This document shows, in pieces, positions 1 to 7,684 of a stretch of 64,000 bases of DNA. The notes under the pieces are model-generated. The model ran no database searches. It worked only from the letters and a program-made list of their open reading frames with translations, and was not told where the DNA came from. The stretch comes from Fibrobacter sp. (lineage in GTDB: Bacteria; Fibrobacterota; Fibrobacteria; Fibrobacterales; Fibrobacteraceae), in the NCBI GenBank assembly GCA_017642335.1, contig JAGCPF010000051.1, positions 62,001 to 126,000 of the forward strand, read 5' to 3'. Made by a program: the position numbers and the translations under genes. Each line of letters begins with the position of its first letter. The stretch's first letter is position 1.

Positions 1-753
1 TACGGGGAATGCCTCTACAAGGCTTATTCCGGGGAAACATATGCGCTCGGAATCCTGGAGCAGCTCGTCCCCAACGCAAACGACGCCTGGGTGCAATTCT
101 GTAAAAAGATGGACGCCGACGAAGCCGCCTCACTCGGCAAAGCGACCGCCCGCATGCACGCCGCACTGAAAACGCTCCCCGGCACCGATGTCGGGAACGA
201 GCCCCCGCCCTTCGACAAATTGGAAAAACTCCTCCAGGCGAGCCACAACCCTCTGGCCAAGCAGTTGCTGGAATCGATGGACTCCCTGCGCGGGGCTTTC
301 GCCCGCATGGGAGCCGAAGCGCGGGGCCTCGAAACCGGAAACCTCGCCCCGCAGCGCATCCACGGGGACTACCACCTGGGCCAGGTCCTTATCCGCGAAA
401 GCGTCCCCGGCACCACCCCCGGCGATGACGACTCCGAATTCAAGATTCTCGACTTCGAAGGGGAACCCTCCCGCACCCTCGCCTACCGACGCAGGCTGCG
501 CTCCCCCGCCGTCGACATCGCCGGAATGCTCCGCAGCTTCCGCTACGCCGCAGCCACCGGCGGCCGCGATTCCGCCGCCGCAGAAGAAGCATTCTTGGAA
601 GAATACGCACGCACGCGCCAAATCGACTTGGAAAACCTGAAGGCAGCAGCAAGGCCCCACATCCTCGCCAAGGCCGTCTACGAAGCCTGCTACGAACTGG
701 AATTTAGGCCCGACTGGTTCCACATCCCGGCGAAAGCGCTCCTCGCACACTAA
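1..753 (+). CDS. maltokinase domain (C-terminal part; 5' end outside window)
   Basis: The reading frame is open from the first base, so this is the 3' end of a longer gene. It carries the kinase catalytic loop HGDYHLGQVL (nt 361-390) followed by a metal-binding DFEGEP segment (about nt 448-468). It ends in the typical maltokinase tail, with arginine-rich RRRLRSPAVDIAGMLRSF and FRPDWFHIP. In the known family this enzyme phosphorylates maltose to maltose-1-phosphate for GlgE-type alpha-glucan synthesis, and it is often fused to trehalose synthase. The fusion cannot be judged here. No gene follows in the same direction within 200 bp. Confidence 0.85.
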   Translation, partial: YGECLYKAYSGETYALGILEQLVPNANDAWVQFCKKMDADEAASLGKATARMHAALKTLPGTDVGNEPPPFDKLEKLLQASHNPLAKQLLESMDSLRGAFARMGAEARGLETGNLAPQRIHGDYHLGQVLIRESVPGTTPGDDDSEFKILDFEGEPSRTLAYRRRLRSPAVDIAGMLRSFRYAAATGGRDSAAAEEAFLEEYARTRQIDLENLKAAARPHILAKAVYEACYELEFRPDWFHIPAKALLAH

Positions 754-971
754 GCCAAGGAAAACAGCCTAAAAGGCTTAGCAAAAAAAAGCCGGCCGCT
801 GCTATATATCAATTCCCAACACAAGCTGGGCATATAACAAACAGTCGGCTATTTCAGGCTCCCTTGCTTTTCATTTCGCGCTTATATATATTTATCAATG
901 GAACCAAATTGTCGGTTGCCGCTTGGCCCTTTGGCCAGATTGATATATGGACATATAACAAAAGAGGAATC

Positions 972-1190
972 ATGGCTCGCGAAATTCGAGAGACCCCGAT
1001 TTTGTTCGGCGAGGACGCTCGCCGATTTTTGGCCCGTATGGAAGAGCGGCACCCGGAACCTCCGGAACTTCGTGCCCGCCGCCTGCGGAATTACGAAATT
1101 TTCAAAAAGGCCTACGAAGAGGGCATGGCAGAACAGCGCGCCCGCGAAGCTGCCAACGGAGGTATCGACCCGTGGTTCAAAAAAGTTTGA
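972..1190 (+). CDS. small antitoxin-like protein upstream of GNAT toxin
   Basis: A 72-aa charged protein beginning MAREIRETPILFGEDARRF. The start is set by an AAAGAGG ribosome site about 6 nt upstream; a longer in-frame start at 864 would add a hydrophobic leader with no ribosome site. Its 3' end overlaps the acetyltransferase gene by 19 nt, a layout typical of translationally coupled type II toxin-antitoxin pairs. Short proteins of this style commonly precede GNAT genes in Bacteroidetes-like genomes. It has no obvious ribbon-helix-helix motif, so the antitoxin role is inferred from position. TTGGCC and TATAAC at 17-bp spacing just upstream are a plausible promoter. Confidence 0.6.
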   Translation: MAREIRETPILFGEDARRFLARMEERHPEPPELRARRLRNYEIFKKAYEEGMAEQRAREAANGGIDPWFKKV

Positions 1191-1735
1191 CACCTGCATT
1201 TTCCTTCAAATTCATTCGATTGAAATCTGATTACGCTGTAAATACTTTTGACTGTGGCGACAGCGATTTAAACGATTTCATCTTGAATCGCGCTTCCAGT
1301 TTTCAAAAACATCTTTTGGCAGTAAGTTACGCGTGTGTTGACTCAAGCGACGGCAAAGTCTATGCCTATTGTAGCCTTGCCAACGACAAGGTCGCCACAA
1401 GCGATTTCAAAGACAAGAGAGAATTCAACCGTTTCCGCAGGAAACGAGGTTTTCCAAATGAAAAGCGTCTGAAAAGTTATCCTGCGGTCAAATTGTGTCG
1501 TCTGGGCGTCGATAAAAAAGCAAAAGGCCAACAGATTGGTTCCGGCATGCTCGACTATATCAAGTCTATGTTCGTATTGGAGAACAAGACCGGCTGCCGT
1601 TTCTTGACCGTAGATGCCTATCTAGATGCGATTCCATTCTACGAAAAGAACGGATTTCACTTCATGAATGCCGAAGACAATGACCCGCACACGCGACTTA
1701 TGTACTATGACCTAATGGACATTGCTGCAGAGTAG
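1172..1735 (+). CDS. GNAT acetyltransferase, probable TacT/AtaT-type toxin
   Basis: A 187-aa GNAT-fold protein. The N-terminal FDCGDSDLNDF motif (about residues 24-34) is a hallmark of toxin-type GNATs such as TacT and AtaT, which acetylate the amino group of aminoacyl-tRNA. The acetyl-CoA loop is seen in CRLGVDKKAKGQQIGSGM (about 109-126) and the closing FYEKNGF motif near residue 154. It overlaps the small upstream gene. Base composition is more AT-rich than the adjacent cysE, which fits horizontal acquisition. It could also be an ordinary GNAT; the toxin assignment rests on the motif and the gene pair. Confidence 0.7.
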   Translation: MVQKSLTPAFSFKFIRLKSDYAVNTFDCGDSDLNDFILNRASSFQKHLLAVSYACVDSSDGKVYAYCSLANDKVATSDFKDKREFNRFRRKRGFPNEKRLKSYPAVKLCRLGVDKKAKGQQIGSGMLDYIKSMFVLENKTGCRFLTVDAYLDAIPFYEKNGFHFMNAEDNDPHTRLMYYDLMDIAAE

Positions 1736-1812
1736 CGCAACATGCAAGTTTAAAAATTCCCAAACAGGGCGTTTTTACGGCATTTTCTTCCACAGTCGCA
1801 CTTAATGATTTC

Positions 1813-1820
1813 TATATTTG
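1813..1820 (+). promoter_or_regulatory. TAnnTTTG-type -7 box for cysE
   Basis: TATATTTG lies 8 nt before the cysE ATG and matches the FCB-group -7 consensus TAnnTTTG. No ribosome site separates box and start, so the transcript would have a very short or absent leader. A -33 element is not obvious. Confidence 0.4.
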
Positions 1821-1828
1821 TACGCGCT

Positions 1829-2614
1829 ATGAAAATCGACGAAATGGAAACACGCCTCCGCGAAGAGGCCCAGGAACTGGTCAAGAAAGAGCCCTTCTCC
1901 AGAAGCATGCTCGAAGAACAGGTTCTAAACCGCAAGGACTTTGCGGACATGCTTTCCGTTACCCTCGCCTGCCAATTGGCCGGCGAAGTCGTCGACCGTG
2001 CGGAACTGGAATCCATTTTCAACTCGATGTACGTCAAGTACCCCGAGCTCCTCGTTTCCGCCTGCAAAGATTTGAACGCGACCGTCCTCCGCGACCCCGC
2101 GTGCACCAGCTACCTCGAACCGCTCCTGCTGTTCAAGGGTTTCCAAGGGCTCCAGGCCTACCGAGTCGCGCATGCGCTCTGGCTCGAGGACAGGCGTTTC
2201 CCGGCCAAGATGCTCCAGAACATCATCAGCCGCAAGTTCGGCATGGATTTCCACCCCGCGGCAAAGATCGGTCACGGACTCCTGATTGACCATGCGACAA
2301 ACATCGTCATCGGCGAAACCGCCGTCGTCGGGAACAACGTCAGCTTTTTGCACGGAGTTACGCTCGGCGGTACCGGCAACGAAGTCGGCGACCGTCACCC
2401 GAAAATCGGCAACGGCGTCATGCTCGGCGCGCACGCCCAGCTTTTGGGAAACATCCACATCGGCGATGGCGCAAAGATTGGTGCGGGAGCCGTCGTGCTC
2501 TGCGACGTGCCGGCACACACGACGTTCGCCGGAGTGCCCGCCGTGGAAGTCGGGCACCCGCACGACGAAATGCCTAGCTTCAACATGCAGCAGGACTTCA
2601 CGCGCGACGCGTAA
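1829..2614 (+). CDS. cysE: serine O-acetyltransferase
   Basis: A 261-aa protein that makes O-acetylserine from serine and acetyl-CoA, the first step of cysteine synthesis. The N-terminal half is the helical CysE domain. The C-terminal half is a left-handed beta-helix of hexapeptide repeats, with the signature GETAVVGNNVSFLHGVTLGG (about residues 164-183) and the catalytic-type DHATN segment before it. Start chosen at MKIDEMETR; an upstream in-frame ATG at 1805 would place the promoter-like TATATTTG inside the gene. It is a single-gene unit with its own terminator. Confidence 0.9.
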   Translation: MKIDEMETRLREEAQELVKKEPFSRSMLEEQVLNRKDFADMLSVTLACQLAGEVVDRAELESIFNSMYVKYPELLVSACKDLNATVLRDPACTSYLEPLLLFKGFQGLQAYRVAHALWLEDRRFPAKMLQNIISRKFGMDFHPAAKIGHGLLIDHATNIVIGETAVVGNNVSFLHGVTLGGTGNEVGDRHPKIGNGVMLGAHAQLLGNIHIGDGAKIGAGAVVLCDVPAHTTFAGVPAVEVGHPHDEMPSFNMQQDFTRDA

Positions 2615-2622
2615 GCAAAACA

Positions 2623-2657
2623 CCGGAAAAACTTCTTTCCGGTTGTTTTTTATTTTA
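2623..2657 (+). terminator. rho-independent terminator of cysE
   Basis: A 7-bp stem CCGGAAA/TTTCCGG with a short loop, followed by TTGTTTTTTATTTTAT. It begins 9 nt after the cysE stop codon. Confidence 0.8.
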
Positions 2658-2773
2658 TACAAAATAGAAATTATAGCCTGGCGATTTCTTCCACGGAGAG
2701 ACCGGAATACTTTCTGGTAAGCCTTGAATTCCTCTTTGCTGAATTCACCATCCCTTTTTAGCAAAAAATAGGG

Positions 2774-3898
2774 CTAATATGGAGAATAATACTTAGAATG
2801 AATAGGCAATGGAGCGTTTTCAACACGGTAATATTCCAAGTAACGTTCGTTTTGACCAGTTTCGTCATAGACCTTCACATATTTATCATTTTCATCATAA
2901 TAAGTCCAGCTATCTACAAATTTACCTAGAGGGGGATAATCCTCCTTTTCGATTGAACCTTTCTGCAAATCAATTCTATACGATTCTATATAATGTTTCT
3001 CATTCTCTATCCAAAAAAAGCCCTCTTTGCATTTGACTCCATCATCTGAACGGCATACATGCTTTGAGAGCACGGCATCTGAAATTATATCATTCATCCA
3101 ATATGGTCCAAAACTTACCATCAGCAGTTTTCCTCCTTTAATCGAGGATACATGTTTGTCAATAAGAGCATTCATTTCAGTTTCCAGATTGCACGGGATT
3201 GAACGTCCGCCATCTTGCCAGCACAATTCATATGGTATATAACCTGAATCTAATTTTCCCCATCCACGGGCGTCAGCAATGTAGTCAATCAACATTTTTC
3301 TCGAAAAAGTTGATTTAAATATTGTATCTAGAAAAACATCATATAGTTGCATTAAATGAATGCTGTCAGTCATTTTTTTAGACACCTGAATTTCGGCAAA
3401 AAGATAACTGCATTTCACACTGTCAGCCGAAGCGCAGTACGATTCCATTGAGCCATCTTTTTTGACTCTAATTCCACTATTCCTTGGTGTAATCCTGAAA
3501 ATGAACGGAGCCGTAATAGGCTTATCAGCAAGGCCGTTATTGTACCACAAAGATTTACGATCGTAGGCATAGGCCGCATAGTAAAGCGACTGCAAAGAAA
3601 TCTTCAAACCTGTCGTCGAATCATAGGAATACACTTTTTCTTTGATCCGCGATATATAAGCAGAATCCAAATCACACGGATGACGAAAAATCATGTCGTC
3701 ATCTTTTTCTTCACAGAAAGCATACGTTATCAACTTCTGCTTTTCGTTTCTAAAAAGGTACTCGCTCTCATTCGCTTCTTTTACATTGTCAAAGAGTTCC
3801 TCAGTCCAAGTCTTTTGTTCCCACTTGTGAGAAAAACACGAAGACAGGACTAAAATCAAAAGTCCAAACAAAAACAGATTTTTAAGATAAAATGTCAT
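2774..3898 (-). CDS. hypothetical lipoprotein
   Basis: A 374-aa protein with a lipoprotein signal: a hydrophobic run ending in the lipobox LVLSSC (Cys near residue 21). The mature part is rich in Tyr, Asp and Lys, with no domain I can name. It has several Cys residues, some of which could form disulfides. The gene is AT-rich (about 40% GC by eye) compared with the flanking cysE and membrane-protein genes, suggesting a lineage-specific or acquired gene. It stands alone; the next minus-strand gene starts 77 nt upstream. Function unknown. Confidence 0.7.
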   Translation of the reverse strand: MTFYLKNLFLFGLLILVLSSCFSHKWEQKTWTEELFDNVKEANESEYLFRNEKQKLITYAFCEEKDDDMIFRHPCDLDSAYISRIKEKVYSYDSTTGLKISLQSLYYAAYAYDRKSLWYNNGLADKPITAPFIFRITPRNSGIRVKKDGSMESYCASADSVKCSYLFAEIQVSKKMTDSIHLMQLYDVFLDTIFKSTFSRKMLIDYIADARGWGKLDSGYIPYELCWQDGGRSIPCNLETEMNALIDKHVSSIKGGKLLMVSFGPYWMNDIISDAVLSKHVCRSDDGVKCKEGFFWIENEKHYIESYRIDLQKGSIEKEDYPPLGKFVDSWTYYDENDKYVKVYDETGQNERYLEYYRVENAPLPIHSKYYSPY

Positions 3899-3974
3899 AA
3901 TTGTTTACGTCTAAATAGTGTAAATCCTATATAGATTCAATCTAAATTAATTTGCGCCAATGCGCAACGTTTAA

Positions 3975-5396
3975 TTACTGCATCTTTGACAGTATTACAG
4001 TCGCCTGGAGGACGGCGTTCAGCAGTCCCGCGACGACGGCAGAGGCGACAAAGGCGTTTTTCCATTTTTCGGAATCGAGCGCCATGTACATCCGGATGAC
4101 GATGAAGAGGAACAGGATGCTTGTCATGTAATAGACGCGTTCACCCGAAGCGTATATCGTCGGCGAGAAATGCATCACGAATTCGCAGGCGATGGCACCC
4201 GCAAACACAAACAGCGGCAGGAGCGACTTGCAGACTTTCCACAAGAAGGGTACCGTGAAAGCGACCGCGGCGGTCCACCAGAAAAGCGCCACCTTGTTCA
4301 TGACGGTCATGGCCGCCCACGAAGGCAGTTTTGCCAGCGGCACGGCAGGGTCAATATCGTACAGGCCGAGATCCGAAAGGACGTTCACTTTCGCAAACGG
4401 CAACAGCGCAGCCACGCCAAAGAGTGCAGCGGGAACAATCCAGCGGAAATCCCTGTCGCCACGGCGCAGCAGGAGCATCACGCCAAGCGCCCAAATACCG
4501 AGGAAGAACAAGCGCCCTTCATTTGCGAACGAGGAGATGAGCCACTGGAACGTAAGGAACAGATGGCCGCCCGCGCCCAGGTTCTTGAATTCGGGAGGGA
4601 GCCAGTCCGCATATTCCGCCTCCGTGCGCAAGGCGTTGCCCGGAGCCACAAAAAGGACGGCAAAGGCGACCAGCACAATCGCGGCCTGCGCCACGAGCCC
4701 CGTATCGATGCGGCGCTTGCGCAACCATACGGTCACAAGGGAAATCAGGATAAAGGCGATGAGAGCGGCACCAATCTGCTCGATGGACATCGTGGCGACA
4801 ACACCAAGCGGGATAGCATACGCGAGTTCCCACTTGCGGTAGCCGCCGGCATAGGCGCACTTGACGGCAGGTGTCACCGCCAAAAGTCCACAAACGATAC
4901 TCCACGTGTAAAAGATGGAGCCGTTCACCCACACTGCCGCATGTCCAAACGTCATAACATCCATCAGCAAATAACCCGTCAATGCGAGAACGAACAAGCG
5001 CACAAATTCCCAGTTGGAAAAAACGTCTTGCTCATCGCAAACAGAGCGGCACGGACAAACTAACCTTCTAGAGGCACTGATGGAGCAAAGGTTCATAAGG
5101 CAAAGAGGCAGGGCCGCGACCATCAAGGCATTCGCGACACGCCAGAACCAGATGCCGCCGAAACGGAATACGACGTACACCATCGATTCGCCGCCCATGC
5201 GCCCGGTCCATGTCTCGTAACGGAACTTGAGGTAATCGAAAAAGCTGCGCGTGGATACCATCTCGTCAAAGATGGCGTCGTCACCGTCAGAGTAATGGAT
5301 AAGGCAGAATACGCCAAAGAAGCAGACTACGAAAAATGCGAGGACGACGCAGGGAACCCATTTCTTTTCGTTCACGAAATCGACGATTCGCTGCAC
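3975..5396 (-). CDS. polytopic membrane protein, DUF6056-like
   Basis: A 473-aa inner-membrane protein with about 11 hydrophobic segments. After the first membrane helix comes a conserved-looking periplasmic stretch, YSDGDDAIFDEMVSTR, followed by an R-x-E-TWTGR motif. That arrangement resembles DUF6056 and GT-C-type glycosyltransferases, where an acidic pair sits in the first periplasmic loop. A polyprenyl-sugar transferase role is only an inference. It ends 77 nt from the lipoprotein gene and starts 14 nt after ribF ends on the same strand, so it may be transcribed with the ribF operon. Confidence 0.6.
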   Translation of the reverse strand: MQRIVDFVNEKKWVPCVVLAFFVVCFFGVFCLIHYSDGDDAIFDEMVSTRSFFDYLKFRYETWTGRMGGESMVYVVFRFGGIWFWRVANALMVAALPLCLMNLCSISASRRLVCPCRSVCDEQDVFSNWEFVRLFVLALTGYLLMDVMTFGHAAVWVNGSIFYTWSIVCGLLAVTPAVKCAYAGGYRKWELAYAIPLGVVATMSIEQIGAALIAFILISLVTVWLRKRRIDTGLVAQAAIVLVAFAVLFVAPGNALRTEAEYADWLPPEFKNLGAGGHLFLTFQWLISSFANEGRLFFLGIWALGVMLLLRRGDRDFRWIVPAALFGVAALLPFAKVNVLSDLGLYDIDPAVPLAKLPSWAAMTVMNKVALFWWTAAVAFTVPFLWKVCKSLLPLFVFAGAIACEFVMHFSPTIYASGERVYYMTSILFLFIVIRMYMALDSEKWKNAFVASAVVAGLLNAVLQATVILSKMQ

Positions 5397-5410
5397 GGTT
5401 CCCTCCCGGG

Positions 5411-6367
5411 TTATTCAGCCCAATGGTTCCCGTTATAGTTTTTCGCGGTATCGGCGTCCATGCCAATTTGCCGCACAAGATCCTCGAGGCTTGCAAACTT
5501 CTGTTCCGGGCGCAAGTAAGCGAGCAAGTCCAGCGCAAGATGCTGGCCGTAGATATCCTCGTCAAAGTCGAGCAGGTACGCCTCGATGGCAAGATGATGG
5601 TTGCCCGGAGCCGAGGGCTGCGTACCGATATTCACCACCGCGCGGAAGATGCGTTCTTCGCCCTGGCCGCCGCCGAGACGCGCCGACGCGACATACACGC
5701 CACCCTTGGGCAAGAACTTGTACGGTTCCACCTGGAGGTTCGCTGTCGGGAAGCCGATGGTGTGGCCCAAGCGCTTTCCGACAACCACAGTGCCCGACAG
5801 ACGGTAAGGGCGGCCAAGATACGTCTGAGCGCGGGCGACATCGCCGTTCAAAAGCGCATTGCGCACCGCCGAGGAACTCACGCGTTCGCCCTTGTGCAGC
5901 ACGATGGAAAGCATCGCCGTCGAAAGTTCGGGGAATGCCTGCGTGATGGTCTCGTAGTTGCCCTTGCCGCCAGCGCCAAAGCAGTGGTCGTGCCCGAAGA
6001 ACATGGAACACACGCCGCGCTTCTCGATGAGTTCACGGCGCACAAAAACATCGAACGGGAGTTTCGCGACTTCGGAGGTGAAAGGCAACACCAAAAACTC
6101 GAGGCCGAGGCTCTCGATAAACTCGCGCTTCTCCTCGGTCGTCGTCAGCAGCAGCGGATCGCCGGGACCGTAGAGCACGTAGTTGGAATGCGGCTCGAAG
6201 GTAATGACCGTCGGGACAAGGCCGTTCACCTCGGCAACCGCCTTCAGGGTACGGAAGAGCGCCTGGTGGCCCATGTGGCAACCGTCAAAATTTCCCATCG
6301 TCACCGCGCGGCGGACCGCAGGGCGCTCGACGTTATCCTTCAAATTCTTTTCGTCTTCCGCACTCAT
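5411..6367 (-). CDS. ribF: bifunctional riboflavin kinase / FAD synthetase
   Basis: A 318-aa enzyme that converts riboflavin to FMN and FMN to FAD. The N-terminal FMN adenylyltransferase domain has the nucleotidyl-transfer motif TMGNFDGCHMGH (residues 23-34); Cys stands where Val is usual in GNFDGVH. It also has SSSAVRNALL near residue 163. The C-terminal kinase domain has GTVVVGKRLGHTIGFPTANL (about 191-210), with His where Arg is common. The length is normal for the family. It is the last gene of the rimP-nusA-infB-rbfA-truB cluster, an order seen in many bacteria (truB-ribF). Confidence 0.92.
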   Translation of the reverse strand: MSAEDEKNLKDNVERPAVRRAVTMGNFDGCHMGHQALFRTLKAVAEVNGLVPTVITFEPHSNYVLYGPGDPLLLTTTEEKREFIESLGLEFLVLPFTSEVAKLPFDVFVRRELIEKRGVCSMFFGHDHCFGAGGKGNYETITQAFPELSTAMLSIVLHKGERVSSSAVRNALLNGDVARAQTYLGRPYRLSGTVVVGKRLGHTIGFPTANLQVEPYKFLPKGGVYVASARLGGGQGEERIFRAVVNIGTQPSAPGNHHLAIEAYLLDFDEDIYGQHLALDLLAYLRPEQKFASLEDLVRQIGMDADTAKNYNGNHWAE

Positions 6368-6382
6368 TCAAATAACCTAAAA

Positions 6383-7333
6383 CTAGCCGTCACTCGCCAG
6401 ATACACATCCGCCATGATCCGGCCCGGCTCGTACTTACACAAACTTAGCACTTCGCCCGCGCTGTTGGCAGCAAACACGCGGCCTTCGGGGCCCACATTC
6501 TCTACAGGAACCTTCCACGGGATCCAATTTCCGTTACGGATAGAGGCAAGTTCCTTGTCATTCATGCGCACGACCGGGAAATCCAGCACCTGGTCGACCG
6601 GCACCAAGTCGGCAGCGGTCAGGTCGGCACCCTTCACGGCGCGTTCCAGCGTCACCTTCCCTATGCGCAGGCGGCGTATCCGGGAAACGCAACCGAACGT
6701 CCCCAGGGCACGGGCAATGTCGCGACCCAAGGCACGAATGTAGGTGCCCTTGGAACATTCGCAAACGAGGTCAAACGCGGCAAAGCATTTTCCTGTGCAG
6801 GTCGGGTCGGCTTCTTCGACGCAGCCGATAACCTTGAGCGACGAGATATGGATTTTGCGGGGCTTGAGTTCCACGTTCCTCCCCCGCTCCATGAGGTCGC
6901 TTGCGCGCACACCGTTAATCTTGACAGCGCAATACTTGGGCGGGATTTGCTCGATATCGCCCGTGAACTGCGGAAGGACCGTTTCAAGGACAGAACTGTT
7001 TACAATGCCATTGGAGATTGCTTCGCTACGCTCGCAATGACAATTAGCATCTTGTTCCACGACCTCGCCGTCCCATTCGAGCGTATCGGTCTCGTAGCCC
7101 AAATGCAGGCGGAAACTGTAGCACTTTTCCTTCGCTTCGACAAAGGGCAAAAGCCTTGTCGCACGATCGGTAGCGGCGATAATCAGCCCGGACGCCCGCA
7201 AGTCGAGCGTTCCCGCATGGCCAACGCGCTTAGTACAAAAGACCCTTTTCAACGGGAAAAGGGCCTTGAAAGATGTTTCCCCGGCCTCCTTGTCCAGCAG
7301 GACAAAACCGGGAATGGTCGATTTAGGGGCCAA
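6383..7333 (-). CDS. truB: tRNA pseudouridine(55) synthase with in-frame palindromic insert
   Basis: TruB makes pseudouridine 55 in the T-loop of tRNA. The catalytic Asp is D44 in the motif GHAGTLD. FALL-type residues and the C-terminal KGTYIRALGRDIA segment are present. The protein is 316 aa, slightly long because residues about 97-110 (CHCERSEAISN and neighbours) are encoded by a palindromic repeat inserted in frame. The insert sits between the conserved ETDTLEWDG segment and the PQFTGDIEQIPP segment, a surface loop in known structures, so activity is probably kept. The gene abuts rbfA with no gap. Confidence 0.93.
   Translation of the reverse strand: MAPKSTIPGFVLLDKEAGETSFKALFPLKRVFCTKRVGHAGTLDLRASGLIIAATDRATRLLPFVEAKEKCYSFRLHLGYETDTLEWDGEVVEQDANCHCERSEAISNGIVNSSVLETVLPQFTGDIEQIPPKYCAVKINGVRASDLMERGRNVELKPRKIHISSLKVIGCVEEADPTCTGKCFAAFDLVCECSKGTYIRALGRDIARALGTFGCVSRIRRLRIGKVTLERAVKGADLTAADLVPVDQVLDFPVVRMNDKELASIRNGNWIPWKVPVENVGPEGRVFAANSAGEVLSLCKYEPGRIMADVYLASDG
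7004..7045 (-). repeat. palindromic repeat element inside truB (GTCATTGCGAGC family)
   Basis: Read on the minus strand, the core is TGTCATTGCGAGCGTAGCG followed by AAGCAATCTCC. ATTGC and GCAAT arms can pair. This wording is a dispersed repeat known in many unrelated bacteria, and in protein-coding genes it yields the recognisable peptide CHCERSEAI. Here its length keeps the truB frame open. Confidence 0.8.
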
Positions 7334-7684
7334 CTAGAGTTCCCCTTTCTGCTTCAGTTCGGCGAGGATGCTTTCGATGCGCATTGCATGCTCGAGGTTC
7401 TCGTCCAGCACAAAAGAGAGTTCAGGAATCTTGCGGATCTTGATGCCCTTGCCCAGGAACTGGCGGATGAACCCGGCCGAATTCTTGAGGCCGATGAGCG
7501 TGTCGCGTTTTTCCTTGTCGCTACCCATCACGGAGACGAGGACCTTCGCATAGCTCAGGTCTTCGGTGATGTCCACGCGGCTGATGGTGGCAAAACCCAC
7601 GCGAGGGTCCTTCAAGCCCTTCTGCAAGAGCTTGGAGATTTCCTCGCGAAAAAGTTCGCCCAACCTGTCGGTACGACGGCTCAT
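7334..7684 (-). CDS. rbfA: 30S ribosome-binding factor A
   Basis: A 116-aa protein with the RbfA KH-like fold. It begins MSRRTDRLGELFREEIS and carries the family core DPRVGFATISRVDITEDLSY (about residues 26-45) and VLDENLEHAMRIESIL near the C terminus. In the known family it binds immature 30S subunits and helps 16S 5'-end maturation, especially in the cold. Its ATG overlaps the infB stop codon by one base and it abuts truB, so it is part of a tightly coupled operon. Confidence 0.93.
   Translation of the reverse strand: MSRRTDRLGELFREEISKLLQKGLKDPRVGFATISRVDITEDLSYAKVLVSVMGSDKEKRDTLIGLKNSAGFIRQFLGKGIKIRKIPELSFVLDENLEHAMRIESILAELKQKGEL

Noticed and set aside
754..971. Possible structured RNA in the gap after the maltokinase gene
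   Set aside because: Inverted words AGCCG...CGGCT and TATAT repeats exist but do not form a convincing long stem or match a known riboswitch; more likely promoter DNA of the toxin-antitoxin pair.
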